DNA of 64,000 bases from Alphaproteobacteria bacterium AO1-B (GTDB lineage Bacteria; Pseudomonadota; Alphaproteobacteria; Rhizobiales; Stappiaceae), in contig MLAX01000003.1 of NCBI GenBank assembly GCA_001890945.1, positions 496,001-560,000 of the forward strand. Direction: 5' to 3'. The notes beneath the pieces are model-generated. The model ran no database searches. It worked only from the letters and a program-made list of their open reading frames with translations, and was not told the DNA's origin. Position numbers and translations under genes: made by a program. Positions 17,940 to 27,278 of the stretch are shown here, piece by piece; positions within the stretch are counted from its first letter, which is position 1; each line of letters opens with the position of its first letter.

Positions 17940-18434
17940 CTAGTACTTCTTTTTGATCTCGATATGCCGTCCGACCCGCTCCGGACGGGGCAACGAGCTG
18001 TGCGCGTCTGCAAGCGCTTGCAGGTTTGCCGTGATGTCTTCCGGCCATGGCGCGACCTTCCGGGCCCCCATGTCCACATGCAGACAGAGCTGTTCGGATG
18101 TCGCGGAGAGCCAGCCTTCTTCAGCGTGATGCATTTCCTCGTAAAAATGAGCCCGTTTTTCATCGAAATCGATTAGCTGTAGAGAGACGATCACGGGCAT
18201 TCCGGCACTGAGTTCCCGGACGTAGCAAACATGGGCTTCTGCGGTGAAAAACGAGGCATTGCGCTCCTTCACATACTCCGGGCCAAGGCCAAGCTGTTCA
18301 AACACCTGATCGCAGGCCTTATCCAGGAGGACGTTGTAGTAGGCCATGTTCAGATGACCGTTATAGTCGATCCATTCGTCCTTAACGGTCATCACATCGC
18401 ACCGCACCGGCTCCGGCTTCCAGTCAATCGGCAT
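17940..18434 (-). CDS. hotdog-fold acyl-CoA thioesterase
   Basis: 164 residues from ATG 18434, which has an excellent Shine-Dalgarno sequence (GGAGGAG). The motif EWIDYNGHLNMAYYNVLLDKA places it in the 4-hydroxybenzoyl-CoA/betainyl-CoA thioesterase-like hotdog group, with the Asp-x-x-Gly-His active-site pattern. It hydrolyses a CoA thioester; the acyl group is unknown. Carnitine-pathway thioesterases look similar, but no carnitine genes are nearby. Divergent from the D-lactate dehydrogenase-like gene with 111 bp between starts. Confidence 0.85.
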   Translation of the reverse strand: MPIDWKPEPVRCDVMTVKDEWIDYNGHLNMAYYNVLLDKACDQVFEQLGLGPEYVKERNASFFTAEAHVCYVRELSAGMPVIVSLQLIDFDEKRAHFYEEMHHAEEGWLSATSEQLCLHVDMGARKVAPWPEDITANLQALADAHSSLPRPERVGRHIEIKKKY

Positions 18435-18545
18435 GAAAAACTCCTCCAAATATGATCGGCCTGCGGCATTTTCAGACCGTTGACCAGTGGTTTTTTGCTG
18501 TAAGGTGCAGCTAACATAGGCGATGAAAAAGCACGAACGAAAGAC

Positions 18546-19985
18546 ATGTCCACGGAGAAAATGACAATGCCGGAATTGGCGGGAGCGGCCCAAACACTTG
18601 AAAGTTCAACCGAGAGTGCCCGGGTCGAGGGCCTCGTCTCGGCACTGAAGGACCGCTTTGGCGAACGGTGTGCAACCTCCGCAGCGCTGCGCGAGCAACA
18701 TGGGCACACCACCACCTGGATCGAGACGCAGCCGCCGGATGCCGTTGTGTTTGCGCAGACTACAGAAGAAGTCTCCGACATTGTCAAACTTTGCGCGGCA
18801 GCCAAGGTGCCGGTTATTCCCTTTGGGACTGGGACCTCGCTGGAGGGACACGTGAATGCCCCATATGGGGGAATCTCCATCGATGTCAGCCAAATGAACC
18901 ATATTCTGGACGTACATCCGGAAGATCTGGATTGCGTTGTTGAAGCCGGTGTGACCCGCAAGCAGCTGAACAGCTACCTTCGGGACACAGGTCTGTTTTT
19001 TCCGATTGATCCAGGCGCAGATGCCAGCATTGGCGGCATGGTGGCGACAAGAGCGTCCGGTACCAACGCCGTGCGATACGGCACCATGAAGGACGCCGTA
19101 GTCGCCCTGACCGTTGTGATGCCGGATGGGTCGATCGTCCACACCGGCGGCCGGGCGAAAAAGTCCTCCGCAGGATACGATCTGACCCGGTTGATGGTCG
19201 GCTCGGAAGGCACGCTCGGCATCATCACGGAAATCACCTTGCGCCTTCACGGCCAGCCGGAAGCGATTTCCGGCGGCGTTTGCCCGTTCCCGGATGTCCA
19301 GGCGGCCTGTAACGCTGTTATCAGCACGATCCAGATGGGTTTGCCGGTCGCCCGGATCGAGCTTTTGGACAGTTTGCAGGTGCGGGCCTGCAACAATTAT
19401 TCAAAGCTGGATCTGGCCGAAACCCCAACACTTTTCCTGGAGTTTCATGGGTCTGAAGCGGGCGTGAAAGAACAGTCTGAAATGTTCTCTGCCATTGCAG
19501 AAGAGCTTGGCGGCGGGCCGTTCAAATGGGCTACAGCGACGGAAGAACGCACCCGCCTTTGGACGGCACGGCACGATGCCTATTGGGCTGGTAAGTCGCT
19601 CAAGCCGGATGCAGATATCATGGTCACGGATGTCTGCGTCCCGATTTCCCGGCTGGCGGATTGCGTTCAGGCAACTGCGGACGACATTCAGGCAGAAGGC
19701 TTGCTCGCCCCGATCGTCGGTCATGTCGGGGACGGCAATTTCCACGTTCAGGTGCTCGTTGATATGGAGGATGCAGAGGCAGTGCGCAGCGCGAAGGCGT
19801 TTGTTGAGCGGCTGTCCTTGCGGGCCATAGACATGGGCGGCACCTGCACCGGTGAACATGGGGTCGGTCAGGGCAAGCGCAAATACATGGAGCGCGAACA
19901 TGGCAACGGGCTGGGCCTCATGAAGGCGATCAAACAGGCTCTTGATCCGGACAACATCATGAACCCGGGCAAGATCTTGCCATAA
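18546..19985 (+). CDS. FAD-binding D-lactate dehydrogenase-like oxidase
   Basis: 479 residues of the vanillyl-alcohol-oxidase/LDHD family. The N-terminal FAD-binding domain shows PVIPFGTGTSLEGHVNAPYGG and DPGADASIGGMVATRASGTNAVRYGTMKD; the C-terminal domain shows VGHVGDGNFHVQVL and GGTCTGEHGVGQGKRKYM, whose histidines form the substrate/metal site. Expected to oxidise D-lactate or another D-2-hydroxyacid and pass electrons to the respiratory chain. GlcD is a close relative, but no glcE/glcF genes follow, which favours a stand-alone D-lactate dehydrogenase. ATG 18546; a second ATG six codons on is possible. Confidence 0.9.
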   Translation: MSTEKMTMPELAGAAQTLESSTESARVEGLVSALKDRFGERCATSAALREQHGHTTTWIETQPPDAVVFAQTTEEVSDIVKLCAAAKVPVIPFGTGTSLEGHVNAPYGGISIDVSQMNHILDVHPEDLDCVVEAGVTRKQLNSYLRDTGLFFPIDPGADASIGGMVATRASGTNAVRYGTMKDAVVALTVVMPDGSIVHTGGRAKKSSAGYDLTRLMVGSEGTLGIITEITLRLHGQPEAISGGVCPFPDVQAACNAVISTIQMGLPVARIELLDSLQVRACNNYSKLDLAETPTLFLEFHGSEAGVKEQSEMFSAIAEELGGGPFKWATATEERTRLWTARHDAYWAGKSLKPDADIMVTDVCVPISRLADCVQATADDIQAEGLLAPIVGHVGDGNFHVQVLVDMEDAEAVRSAKAFVERLSLRAIDMGGTCTGEHGVGQGKRKYMEREHGNGLGLMKAIKQALDPDNIMNPGKILP

Positions 19986-20236
19986 AGCTCTGGTGCATAA
20001 TTGCAGAGGCTTTGAAACTGCTTCAAAAATGGCTGCCTGCGGCTCGCCAGACAAAGGTAATTCTAGAATTTACGCGATTCTGGCAGATCACGTTGTGCGC
20101 CAGTCATGATAGTGTAGGGAATCGGATAAATAACAGGGGAATAGGCTGGCTGTTTTCAAAACCGGATTGGCCTGACAAGCAGGCACAAAACCGGACATCA
20201 GTTGGCGCGATTGGCTGAACCTTAAGGAGATACAGC

Positions 20237-23200
20237 CTGAACTCGGTTTACATTACTTTCGGGATTGCAGTGGTCCTGGTGCTGATTACAGCACTGGTGG
20301 GACCTTTTTTCATTGATTGGACCATCTATCGGTCAACCTTTGAAACCTACGCAAGCCGGGTGCTAGGGCACCGTGTGACCGTTCTCGGCGAGGCGGATCT
20401 CCGCCTGTTGCCCGCGCCCTACATACGGTTCTCCGATGTCCGTGTCGGTGAAGCGGAAGACCCGCTGCTGGTTGTCTCCCGGTTCGACATGCGTGTTGAA
20501 TTGCCGCCCTTACTGAAAGGCGAGTTCCGGGTCGTCGATATGGCCCTAGAACGGCCACATCTGACCCTGTCTCTGGATGAAGCGGGCCGGTTGGACTGGT
20601 TGACCGCGGTGACGGCGGACGGCGCCCTTGCAGACCTGCCTCCCGAAGACGTGGCCCTTGAGAAGGTGACGATCCGCGACGGGGCGATCTCAGTGATCGA
20701 CGCCCGCACGGGCGAGACGCACAGTCTTGATAATGGAAATCTGTCCGTCAGCGCGCGTACATTGGCCGGCCCCTTCCGCGCCGATGGAAGTCTGACGTTG
20801 AACGGGAGCGCCTATACGGTCAGCCTTGCTTCAGGCCGCATTCGCGACAATGAAAGTCTGCGCCTCAAAGGAGATGTGACACCCACGGATCGACCGGTGA
20901 CCTTCAGTTTTGATGGCGCCTTGAGCGAGACGGATGCAGCGCCTCGTTTTGACGGAGCGTTCGACATAACCTCCGTGGCGCTGGACGAAGGCGATACGAA
21001 CACTTGGTCGGTTGATGGCCAGTTCTCCGCTGATATTGCGGAAGTGGCTGTGCCCGAATTCGAATTCAGGTTCGGACCGGAAGACAAACGGCTCAGCATG
21101 ACCGGCGAGGCGGATCTGGTTTATACCGGTGACCGGCGTTTTGAAGTTCGTGCGCAGTCGAAACAAGTGGATTTGGATCGCCTCTTGGGTGGCGGTCCAC
21201 AAGCACCCGTCGAAATTAATGCTGCCGGGCAGCAGCTTGTCAGTGCCTTGAGGGCCGTGCCACTGCCGACAATCGATGGCGCCTTGTCGCTGGATGTCCC
21301 GGCTGTTGTTGCCGGGGGCGGCATCATTCAAAATGTGCGTCTTGATCTTGAAACGATGCTGGGGGGCTGGCGGATTGCTCGGCTTGCTGGCCGCTTGCCA
21401 GGCCGCACCATGGTCGCAACACAAGGGGACCTCGGTCTTGAACCGGCGTTGACCTACCGGGGTGCTGTCTCCGTTCGTTCCGATCAGCCTGCGACTTTTT
21501 TCAGCTGGTGGCAGAGCCAGGAAAGTGGCGCTGCGGTTCTGGAGCCTGTTGCAGTTGAAGGACGTTTGAACCTAATGCCGGCAGGTGCTGCACTTGATAA
21601 CTTGCGTCTCACAGTTGCCGGCTCGGAAGCGCGTGGCGGGCTTGCGTACCGACAACCGCGGGGCGGTGGCAATGCCGAGTTTTCCCTGTCTCTTGATGCA
21701 GATACATTGGATCTCGATCAGATGGAGACTTTGACGGCCCTGACGCGGCCGTTCCGCGGGGCGACAGCGCAAGCATCATCCGGTGAGAGCCGATCTACCA
21801 ATGTGTCGCTGCGCCTGCAAGCTCGTGAGGTGCGCGGGCGGGGCGTTGCCGGGGAAGGGCTGGCGTTTGAGGCCGAGTACGCCGATGGCAACATGCGCAT
21901 CGATCGTCTGTTCGCTGCAGATCTTGCCGGTGCCCGGATTGATGTAACAGGCGATGTCCGCAATCTTCTGACAGCTCCAAGCGGGGCCGTTTCCGGGACG
22001 CTTGATGCCAGGGATCTGTCTGGGCTGATGGCTCTGGTCAAGGGAGTGATTCCGGACTCGGCGCTCATTGACCGGCTGGAAAAAGCCGCTGATAGCCTTG
22101 TGCCGGCCCAGTTCGATGCGTCCCTGCAAGCTGCGGAACGCGCTAACGGCACTGATCTTTCCGTTGAATTAACTGGCACCGCCGGAGGGACGGAAGTTGC
22201 GGTCCGCTCCAATCTAGAGGGTCGGATTGATGCTTGGCACGACGCCGAAGTGGGCGTCTCGCTTTCCATGACCGGGGCGGATGGCAGCGCGGTTTTGCAG
22301 CAACTCGGCCTTGATGTTCTCCCGGTTGAGGCGATCGGCGAAGCGCGCATATTGGCGGAAGTCTCGGGCGTGCCCGCCAACGGTCTTGACGTCCGCAGCA
22401 CTGTTGGGCTCGGCGACACCAAGATAGAGACCAACGGAACGCTGACCCTCAAGGCAGACGAGGAAGCCGCGTACGCCTTGACCGGGACATTGGAAACGCC
22501 TGACCTGACACCTCTCGCGTTGCTTTCCGGCCGTATCCTGCCAGTCATGGCCGGTGACTTGCCTGCGACTATAACGGCGACCGTTGAAGGGGTTGGCACC
22601 AGTCTGGCAGCGCCGTCGTTCAGTGGCACGTTCCAGGACACCCGGTTCGATGGCAGGCTGGAAGGTGATCTGACGCCGGTTCCAGGCGAGCGGAACCGCC
22701 GTTTCAATGGAGAGCTCAACGTCAGCCAGATGGATTTGCGTGCCTTGAGCGAACTGGTGCTCGGTCCGGACCAATGGTACGCGCTTGGTGATGGATCGAG
22801 CGTTTGGCCAACGGCCTTCTTTGGTGCGCCGCTTCTGGATGATCTGGATGTAACGCTGGATCTTCGGGCTGACGATCTTTTTCTCGACGAAGACACGGCC
22901 CTTCAGTCGGCACGGGCCGAATTCCGATTAACGCCGCTGCTTCTGCGTCTTGATGGTCTGAATGGCACCTATGCAGGCGGCAAGTTTGACGGCAATCTGT
23001 CGCTCCGCCGCTCGGAGGCAGAAGGGGCCGCATCTGGCCGGGTGAAGCTGACCGGCGCGGATCTTCGCCAGCTGTCATGGCGCCCGGATGGACGGGCGGT
23101 TGTTTCCGGGACAGGCGATCTTTATCTCGAATTTGAGGGCATTGGCCGTTCGATCGCGGCAATCGTTGCAGGGTTGAATGGTGGCGGGTCCTTTACGCTT

Positions 23201-24100
23201 CAAGACGGCACGGTTCAGCGGTTGAACCCGCAGGCCTTTCTTCAGGTAACTCGAGCGGTCGATGCCGGTCTCGACTTGCAGGACGACAAGATCGAAGAGG
23301 TTTTCCTCAGCCATATGTCTGCTGGCAGCTTGCCCTTTGAAAAGGTGGAAGGAACACTGACGCTGGTAGGCGGCCGTCTTTCTGCCCGCAACGTGGTGGT
23401 TGATGCGGAAAAAGCTGAAGTCTTTGGATCGGCGCAGCTCGATCTCAACACCTATGACCTCGATGCGGATTTCTCGCTCAAGGTCGATCCGGGCGAGAAT
23501 GCAGTCACCGGCGCCGAGCCACAGATCGGGTTGCTGTTCGAAGGGCCGGTCGAGGTACCTGCGCGCAGTGTCGATATCACACCATTCACGGCTTATCTGA
23601 CGCTGCGCGCGTTTGAGCAGGAAGTGGAGCGGGTGGAACGCCTCCAGGCAGAAATTCTAGAGCGGGACCGGCTGACACGCGAACTCAAGCGCCAGTCTGA
23701 AGCAAAGGTTCGGCGCGAACGGGAAGCGATTGAGGCGGCTGCAGCCGAAGAAGCCGCCGCACAGGCGGCAGAAGAAGAACGTCTTCGGTTGGAGCAGGAA
23801 CGACTTGAGCGGGAGAGCCAGGAGCAGGAGCAAACGCAGAACAGCGGGCAGATCCCGGCTGTGCCTGACACTCAAGCCGTTGAAACTGCCGCCAGCCCTG
23901 CCAATGCTCCAGCGGAAGACCCGATCCCGCTGACCGATCGGATCCGGGCGGTGCTTGATGCTTCGAACGACAATCTGGATCTTACCGGCGCATCCGCGGC
24001 GCCCGAAACCAAACCCGCCTCCGACCTCCCGCCACTCGATGGCCCGATCACAATCGAGGATCTTTTAAGCGGACAGTTCGGTATCCCGGCAGGTCAGTGA
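20237..24100 (+). CDS. AsmA-family protein with apparent CTG start
   Basis: 1287 residues if translation starts at CTG 20237. That codon has AAGGAGA six nt upstream and begins an N-terminal anchor (NSVYITFGIAVVLVLITALVGPFFIDW). Starting at the first conventional codon (GTG 20270) would cut that helix in half. An in-frame TGA at 20216 rules out anything further upstream. The body is the long repetitive beta-rich AsmA/TamB-like region of an envelope protein thought to bridge inner and outer membranes in lipid movement, with the conserved C-terminal AsmA block (LTGADLRQLSWRP through LDADFSLKVDPGENAV). Residues ~1120-1195 form a charged Glu/Arg/Gln coiled coil, followed by a Pro/Ala-rich tail. 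It is a single gene with no operon partner. Confidence 0.88.
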   Translation: MNSVYITFGIAVVLVLITALVGPFFIDWTIYRSTFETYASRVLGHRVTVLGEADLRLLPAPYIRFSDVRVGEAEDPLLVVSRFDMRVELPPLLKGEFRVVDMALERPHLTLSLDEAGRLDWLTAVTADGALADLPPEDVALEKVTIRDGAISVIDARTGETHSLDNGNLSVSARTLAGPFRADGSLTLNGSAYTVSLASGRIRDNESLRLKGDVTPTDRPVTFSFDGALSETDAAPRFDGAFDITSVALDEGDTNTWSVDGQFSADIAEVAVPEFEFRFGPEDKRLSMTGEADLVYTGDRRFEVRAQSKQVDLDRLLGGGPQAPVEINAAGQQLVSALRAVPLPTIDGALSLDVPAVVAGGGIIQNVRLDLETMLGGWRIARLAGRLPGRTMVATQGDLGLEPALTYRGAVSVRSDQPATFFSWWQSQESGAAVLEPVAVEGRLNLMPAGAALDNLRLTVAGSEARGGLAYRQPRGGGNAEFSLSLDADTLDLDQMETLTALTRPFRGATAQASSGESRSTNVSLRLQAREVRGRGVAGEGLAFEAEYADGNMRIDRLFAADLAGARIDVTGDVRNLLTAPSGAVSGTLDARDLSGLMALVKGVIPDSALIDRLEKAADSLVPAQFDASLQAAERANGTDLSVELTGTAGGTEVAVRSNLEGRIDAWHDAEVGVSLSMTGADGSAVLQQLGLDVLPVEAIGEARILAEVSGVPANGLDVRSTVGLGDTKIETNGTLTLKADEEAAYALTGTLETPDLTPLALLSGRILPVMAGDLPATITATVEGVGTSLAAPSFSGTFQDTRFDGRLEGDLTPVPGERNRRFNGELNVSQMDLRALSELVLGPDQWYALGDGSSVWPTAFFGAPLLDDLDVTLDLRADDLFLDEDTALQSARAEFRLTPLLLRLDGLNGTYAGGKFDGNLSLRRSEAEGAASGRVKLTGADLRQLSWRPDGRAVVSGTGDLYLEFEGIGRSIAAIVAGLNGGGSFTLQDGTVQRLNPQAFLQVTRAVDAGLDLQDDKIEEVFLSHMSAGSLPFEKVEGTLTLVGGRLSARNVVVDAEKAEVFGSAQLDLNTYDLDADFSLKVDPGENAVTGAEPQIGLLFEGPVEVPARSVDITPFTAYLTLRAFEQEVERVERLQAEILERDRLTRELKRQSEAKVRREREAIEAAAAEEAAAQAAEEERLRLEQERLERESQEQEQTQNSGQIPAVPDTQAVETAASPANAPAEDPIPLTDRIRAVLDASNDNLDLTGASAAPETKPASDLPPLDGPITIEDLLSGQFGIPAGQ

Positions 24101-24121
24101 CCCCGATTTTGCTGTGTTGAT

Positions 24122-24349
24122 TTAAGCTTGTCGATCGGCGCGCGTTTGCTCCCGTTTGAGCACCCAAACGCGGATTGCAGAAGACAGCGGATCGTCCGGA
24201 TCCCGCGTGTCGTCTATTTCTGCGATCAAACTGGCAAGAGAGCGATGTTCGGCTCTTACGGCTTGGTCGATGACCGCCCAGAACTCCGCTTCTAGAGCCA
24301 CGCTGGTGCGGTGGCCGTGCAGGGAAACAGATCTTTTTTGGAGGGCCAT
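24122..24349 (-). CDS. ribbon-helix-helix domain protein
   Basis: 75 residues. The sequence KRSVSLHGHRTSVALEAEFW, a helix with SLASLIAEID, and SSAIRVWVLKRE match the RHH_4 type family (PF13467, from memory) of small alphaproteobacterial proteins. The fold suggests DNA binding, but the targets are unknown. It lies five bp after the DUF4169 gene in a run sspB-DUF4169-RHH, probably one operon. Confidence 0.85.
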   Translation of the reverse strand: MALQKRSVSLHGHRTSVALEAEFWAVIDQAVRAEHRSLASLIAEIDDTRDPDDPLSSAIRVWVLKREQTRADRQA

Positions 24350-24354
24350 AAGGG

Positions 24355-24561
24355 TTAGTCGTCGCCGGGCGGCATTGGGGCCGGACAGTCAAGCTTATGG
24401 CCATCGACCTGCTTTTCAAGCATGTCTTGGCGCCGTCGGTCCGCCTCGCGTTCGGCTTTGGTCCGGCCAAACTTCTGGCGGTTGCTTTCGGCGGTTTTTT
24501 CCTTGGTTTGCCGCTGCTTCTGTTTGCGCGCCTGGCGCAGATTGACAATCTCGGCGCTCAT
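24355..24561 (-). CDS. DUF4169 family small basic protein
   Basis: 68 residues from ATG 24561, where family similarity begins (MSAEIVNLRQARKQKQRQ); the frame extends upstream into sspB sequence but has no supporting homology there. Highly charged with NRQKFGRTKAEREADRRR and a closing VDGHKLD, typical of DUF4169. Function unknown. Sits 16 bp after the sspB stop and five bp before the RHH gene. Confidence 0.85.
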   Translation of the reverse strand: MSAEIVNLRQARKQKQRQTKEKTAESNRQKFGRTKAEREADRRRQDMLEKQVDGHKLDCPAPMPPGDD

Positions 24562-24577
24562 GGCCTTTTCCTGAAGG

Positions 24578-25153
24578 TCAGGTTTTTTTCCGGAATGCAT
24601 CCAGCGAGACAACCTCACCGCCGCCGTCGCTGTCTTCCGTGTCTTGATCCGGTTTTTTGGCTTTTTTCTCAGCTTCGACAGCAGGAACATCATCCTGCTT
24701 GTTGTCCGCTGTGATCAGCTTTTCGGTGGTTTCCTGTTCCGCCTTCGCAAGCTCTTCGACCGCTTCCAGCAAGTCCTCCGGCAGTTCCTCGGCTGTCTTG
24801 CCAGGATCGAATTCAAGTGCGAATTGAACGGAAGGGTCAAAGAAGCCCTTGATTGCTGAGAAGGGCACCAGCAGCTTTTCCGGAACGCCGCCAAAGGACA
24901 GGCCAACTTCAAAGGCATGTTCGCCGATCGCCAGATCCCAGAACTGGTGCTGCAGGACGATGGTCATTTCCTGCGGGTAGCGTTCTTTCAAACGCTGGGA
25001 GATCTTCACACCCGGTGCGGTCGTTTCAAACGCGATGTAGAAGTGGTGGTCACCGGGCAGACCGGTGCGTCCAACCTCCGCAAGGATTTTCTTCACAGCA
25101 CCACGCAGGGCATCCTGGATCAGGATATCGTATCGCAACAGGTCTTCAGACAT
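24578..25153 (-). CDS. sspB: ClpXP adaptor SspB, alphaproteobacterial type
   Basis: 191 residues. The N-terminal ~125 residues form the substrate-binding fold (LRYDILIQDALRGAVKKIL; GDHHFYIAFETTAPGV; YPQEMTIVLQHQFWDL; FSFGG-type GLSFGGVPEKLLVPF). A disordered acidic/Lys linker follows and ends in VVSLDAFRKKT, the ClpX-docking peptide. SspB delivers ssrA-tagged proteins to ClpXP. Fittingly, the ssrA gene lies just upstream on the same strand. Confidence 0.93.
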   Translation of the reverse strand: MSEDLLRYDILIQDALRGAVKKILAEVGRTGLPGDHHFYIAFETTAPGVKISQRLKERYPQEMTIVLQHQFWDLAIGEHAFEVGLSFGGVPEKLLVPFSAIKGFFDPSVQFALEFDPGKTAEELPEDLLEAVEELAKAEQETTEKLITADNKQDDVPAVEAEKKAKKPDQDTEDSDGGGEVVSLDAFRKKT

Positions 25154-25299
25154 CGTGTTCAGTCGAATCTCGCTTTGAATTTCATCTCAGAAAAGCACAT
25201 TGACGGGCAAGGTTCAAAAAGGAAAGGCCCTTTTCCAAGGATAGCGCTTTATGGAGCAGGCGGCGATAGGCAGTGCCAATGTTTCGCTTTGCTGGGGGG

Positions 25300-25650
25300 A
25301 AGAGTGTGAAGTGAAGGCTTCTGTTGCCAGGTGCCTTCGAACCCCGCCTGAAGGGGCTAACCAACAGGACTTAGTGGACTACCGGAACCGCATTACGCAG
25401 CTACAGCGTTGTCCATAGCAGTGTTGTCATTTGCAACTACTGAGATAGCCCGATAACGGTGGTACAATGCCGAGCAAAAGCACAGTCTTTACACCCTCGT
25501 CGATCCTGTTTCGCCCCCGCCGAAACCCATAGGGGTTCAAAGCTTTAAGCCTTATGGGCTTGGGTGGAGGCGCCGGGTACCGCCCCCGGGTCCGATAGGT
25601 TTATTGCACTGACCATTTATTGCCATAGCTGGCGAACCAGCACCCCTGAT
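25300..25650 (-). ncRNA. ssrA: transfer-messenger RNA, circularly permuted two-piece type
   Basis: Read on the minus strand, the acceptor piece comes first. Its T-arm is CCGGG-GGCGGTA-CCCGG, followed by the acceptor strand CGCCTCC and ACC near 25565. After an intervening loop, the coding piece opens with GGGGGCG at 25518, which pairs with CGCCTCC across the permutation point (one G-U). The resume codon GCA lies at 25432-25434 and the tag reads ANDNTAMDNAVAA, stop TAA at 25393-25395. The Asn-Asp-Asn start and Ala-Val-Ala-Ala end are typical of alphaproteobacterial degradation tags. The RNA rescues stalled ribosomes. Outer ends are approximate. A hairpin with a T run on the minus strand near 25212-25234 may terminate it. 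Confidence 0.92.
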
Positions 25651-25852
25651 ATAGGCACTTTCGGTTTGAATTGAAAGGGCTTTGCCAAAGGGCCGGTGCT
25701 TGGTTGGTTTAGGTCATCCACAGATTGGCTCGGGTCCTGAGCGGGATTCCTTGTGGCCGGAGCTGGGGAAAGTCCGGGTCAGGGGGTGTGTTTTCGTCAG
25801 AATCTGCGAAGTTAGCGATACGTTTCCGGCAGTATGACGAAGGGTGCCCGCC

Positions 25853-26647
25853 GTGCAGCAATATCACGATCTCCTTTCTAAGATCCTTGAAGACGGCATT
25901 GACCGGGGCGACCGGACGGGAACCGGAACACGCTCGATCTTTGGTCATCAGATGCGGTTTGACCTGTCCAAGGGTTTTCCGCTGGTCACGACCAAGAAGC
26001 TGCATTTGCGCTCGATCATTCACGAGCTGCTTTGGTTCGTCGCGGGTGACACGAACATTGCTTACTTAAAGGAAAACGGCGTCAAGATCTGGGATGACTG
26101 GGCCGATGAAAACGGCGATCTGGGCCCGGTCTATGGCTATCAATGGCGCTCCTGGCCGGCTCCTGATGGCCGGTCAATCGATCAGATTTCGAACGTACTG
26201 GAGATGATCCGCAAAAGCCCGGAAAGCCGCCGTCTGATTGTCTCTGCCTGGAATCCGGCCTTGGTGGACGAAATGGCGCTTCCACCGTGCCACGCACTTT
26301 TCCAGTTTTATGTCGCCGATGGCAAGCTCTCCTGCCAGCTGTACCAGCGTTCAGCGGATGTGTTTCTTGGGGTACCGTTCAACATCGCATCCTACGCCCT
26401 GCTGACGATGATGATTGCACAGGTTACGGGGCTCAAGCCTGGCGACTTTGTGCACACACTTGGTGATGCGCACCTCTATTCCAACCATTTCGATCAGGCG
26501 CGCGAACAGCTCACGAGAACGCCGCGTGCATTGCCTGAAATGAAAATCAATCCTGCCGTGACAGATCTCTTTGCGTTCAAATATGAAGATTTTGAGCTGA
26601 CCGGTTATGACCCGCATCCGCACATCGCCGCGCCGATTGCTGTCTGA
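25853..26647 (+). CDS. thyA: thymidylate synthase
   Basis: 264 residues from GTG 25853, chosen because GAAGG sits at normal distance and family N-termini begin M-x-Q-Y; GTG 25844 lies right on that ribosome site. Converts dUMP to dTMP using methylene-tetrahydrofolate. Landmarks: [37 protein letters not shown], the catalytic Cys in [34 protein letters not shown] and [12 protein letters not shown]. The dihydrofolate reductase that regenerates its cofactor is on the same strand 5.6 kb downstream, separated by unrelated genes. Confidence 0.97.
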   Translation: MQQYHDLLSKILEDGIDRGDRTGTGTRSIFGHQMRFDLSKGFPLVTTKKLHLRSIIHELLWFVAGDTNIAYLKENGVKIWDDWADENGDLGPVYGYQWRSWPAPDGRSIDQISNVLEMIRKSPESRRLIVSAWNPALVDEMALPPCHALFQFYVADGKLSCQLYQRSADVFLGVPFNIASYALLTMMIAQVTGLKPGDFVHTLGDAHLYSNHFDQAREQLTRTPRALPEMKINPAVTDLFAFKYEDFELTGYDPHPHIAAPIAV

Positions 26648-26659
26648 AGGTGCTTTTTT

Positions 26660-27190
26660 ATGAAGATGTTTTTGTTTCGATCACTACAACCAATTGCAGC
26701 CCTAATTACTGTTTTGGGATTTGTATATTCTTCAGTGAGCCTGCTCCCTGATATTCACTTTAATTTACGAGAATATAGTATAAATTTCTTTATAATAGTA
26801 TTTATTTATTTGTTTGTTGAGTTTTGTTTCGCTATTATTTTTGCAAAAATAATAAATTTTTTCAATATTGGATTTCGTGAAGAGTTGTTTGGTTACCAGC
26901 TTCCGGGCAGTGTGGTTTTTTCTTTTTTGATTATGATTTGCTTAATATCTGCTTGGCAGACAGTTTCAGTGGCCTTGCTGTTTTTTCAAACTGGTGATGG
27001 GTATTATAGATATTTGATATTTCCATTTTTCTATTCACTAATAGTATATTGGATGACAGTATATGATCATTTGAAGTACCAAGACTCTGGTTTTTCCATA
27101 GATCCAATTTTCGATGATTATTTGGGGGATATATGGTCTCCGACTTTATTATATTTTGCTAGTTACTTATTTGTTGTCTTTAATTACTAA
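26660..27190 (+). CDS. AT-rich integral membrane protein, unknown
   Basis: 176 residues, about four hydrophobic helices (near residues 8-28, 43-70, 85-112 and 118-135) and a hydrophobic C-terminus. Rich in Phe, Tyr and Ile; codons and base content are strikingly AT-rich compared with every neighbour. It starts 12 bp after thyA with GAAGGTG upstream, so it may be co-transcribed. I do not recognise a family. The composition suggests recent acquisition. Confidence 0.65.
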   Translation: MKMFLFRSLQPIAALITVLGFVYSSVSLLPDIHFNLREYSINFFIIVFIYLFVEFCFAIIFAKIINFFNIGFREELFGYQLPGSVVFSFLIMICLISAWQTVSVALLFFQTGDGYYRYLIFPFFYSLIVYWMTVYDHLKYQDSGFSIDPIFDDYLGDIWSPTLLYFASYLFVVFNY

Positions 27191-27278
27191 CTTATGTCTG
27201 AATTGCAGGTGGATTATATAGTTAACAATTAGGTAGATGTTCTATAAATAACGAATTGTAAGAAGCGCGGGAGGGGAC

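Noticed and set aside
20012..20218. 68-codon plus-strand frame before the AsmA gene
   Set aside because: No ribosome site or recognisable motif; intergenic composition.
25330..25350. GGTTCGAA resembling a tRNA T-loop
   Set aside because: It belongs to the tmRNA coding piece; no cloverleaf can be drawn around it.
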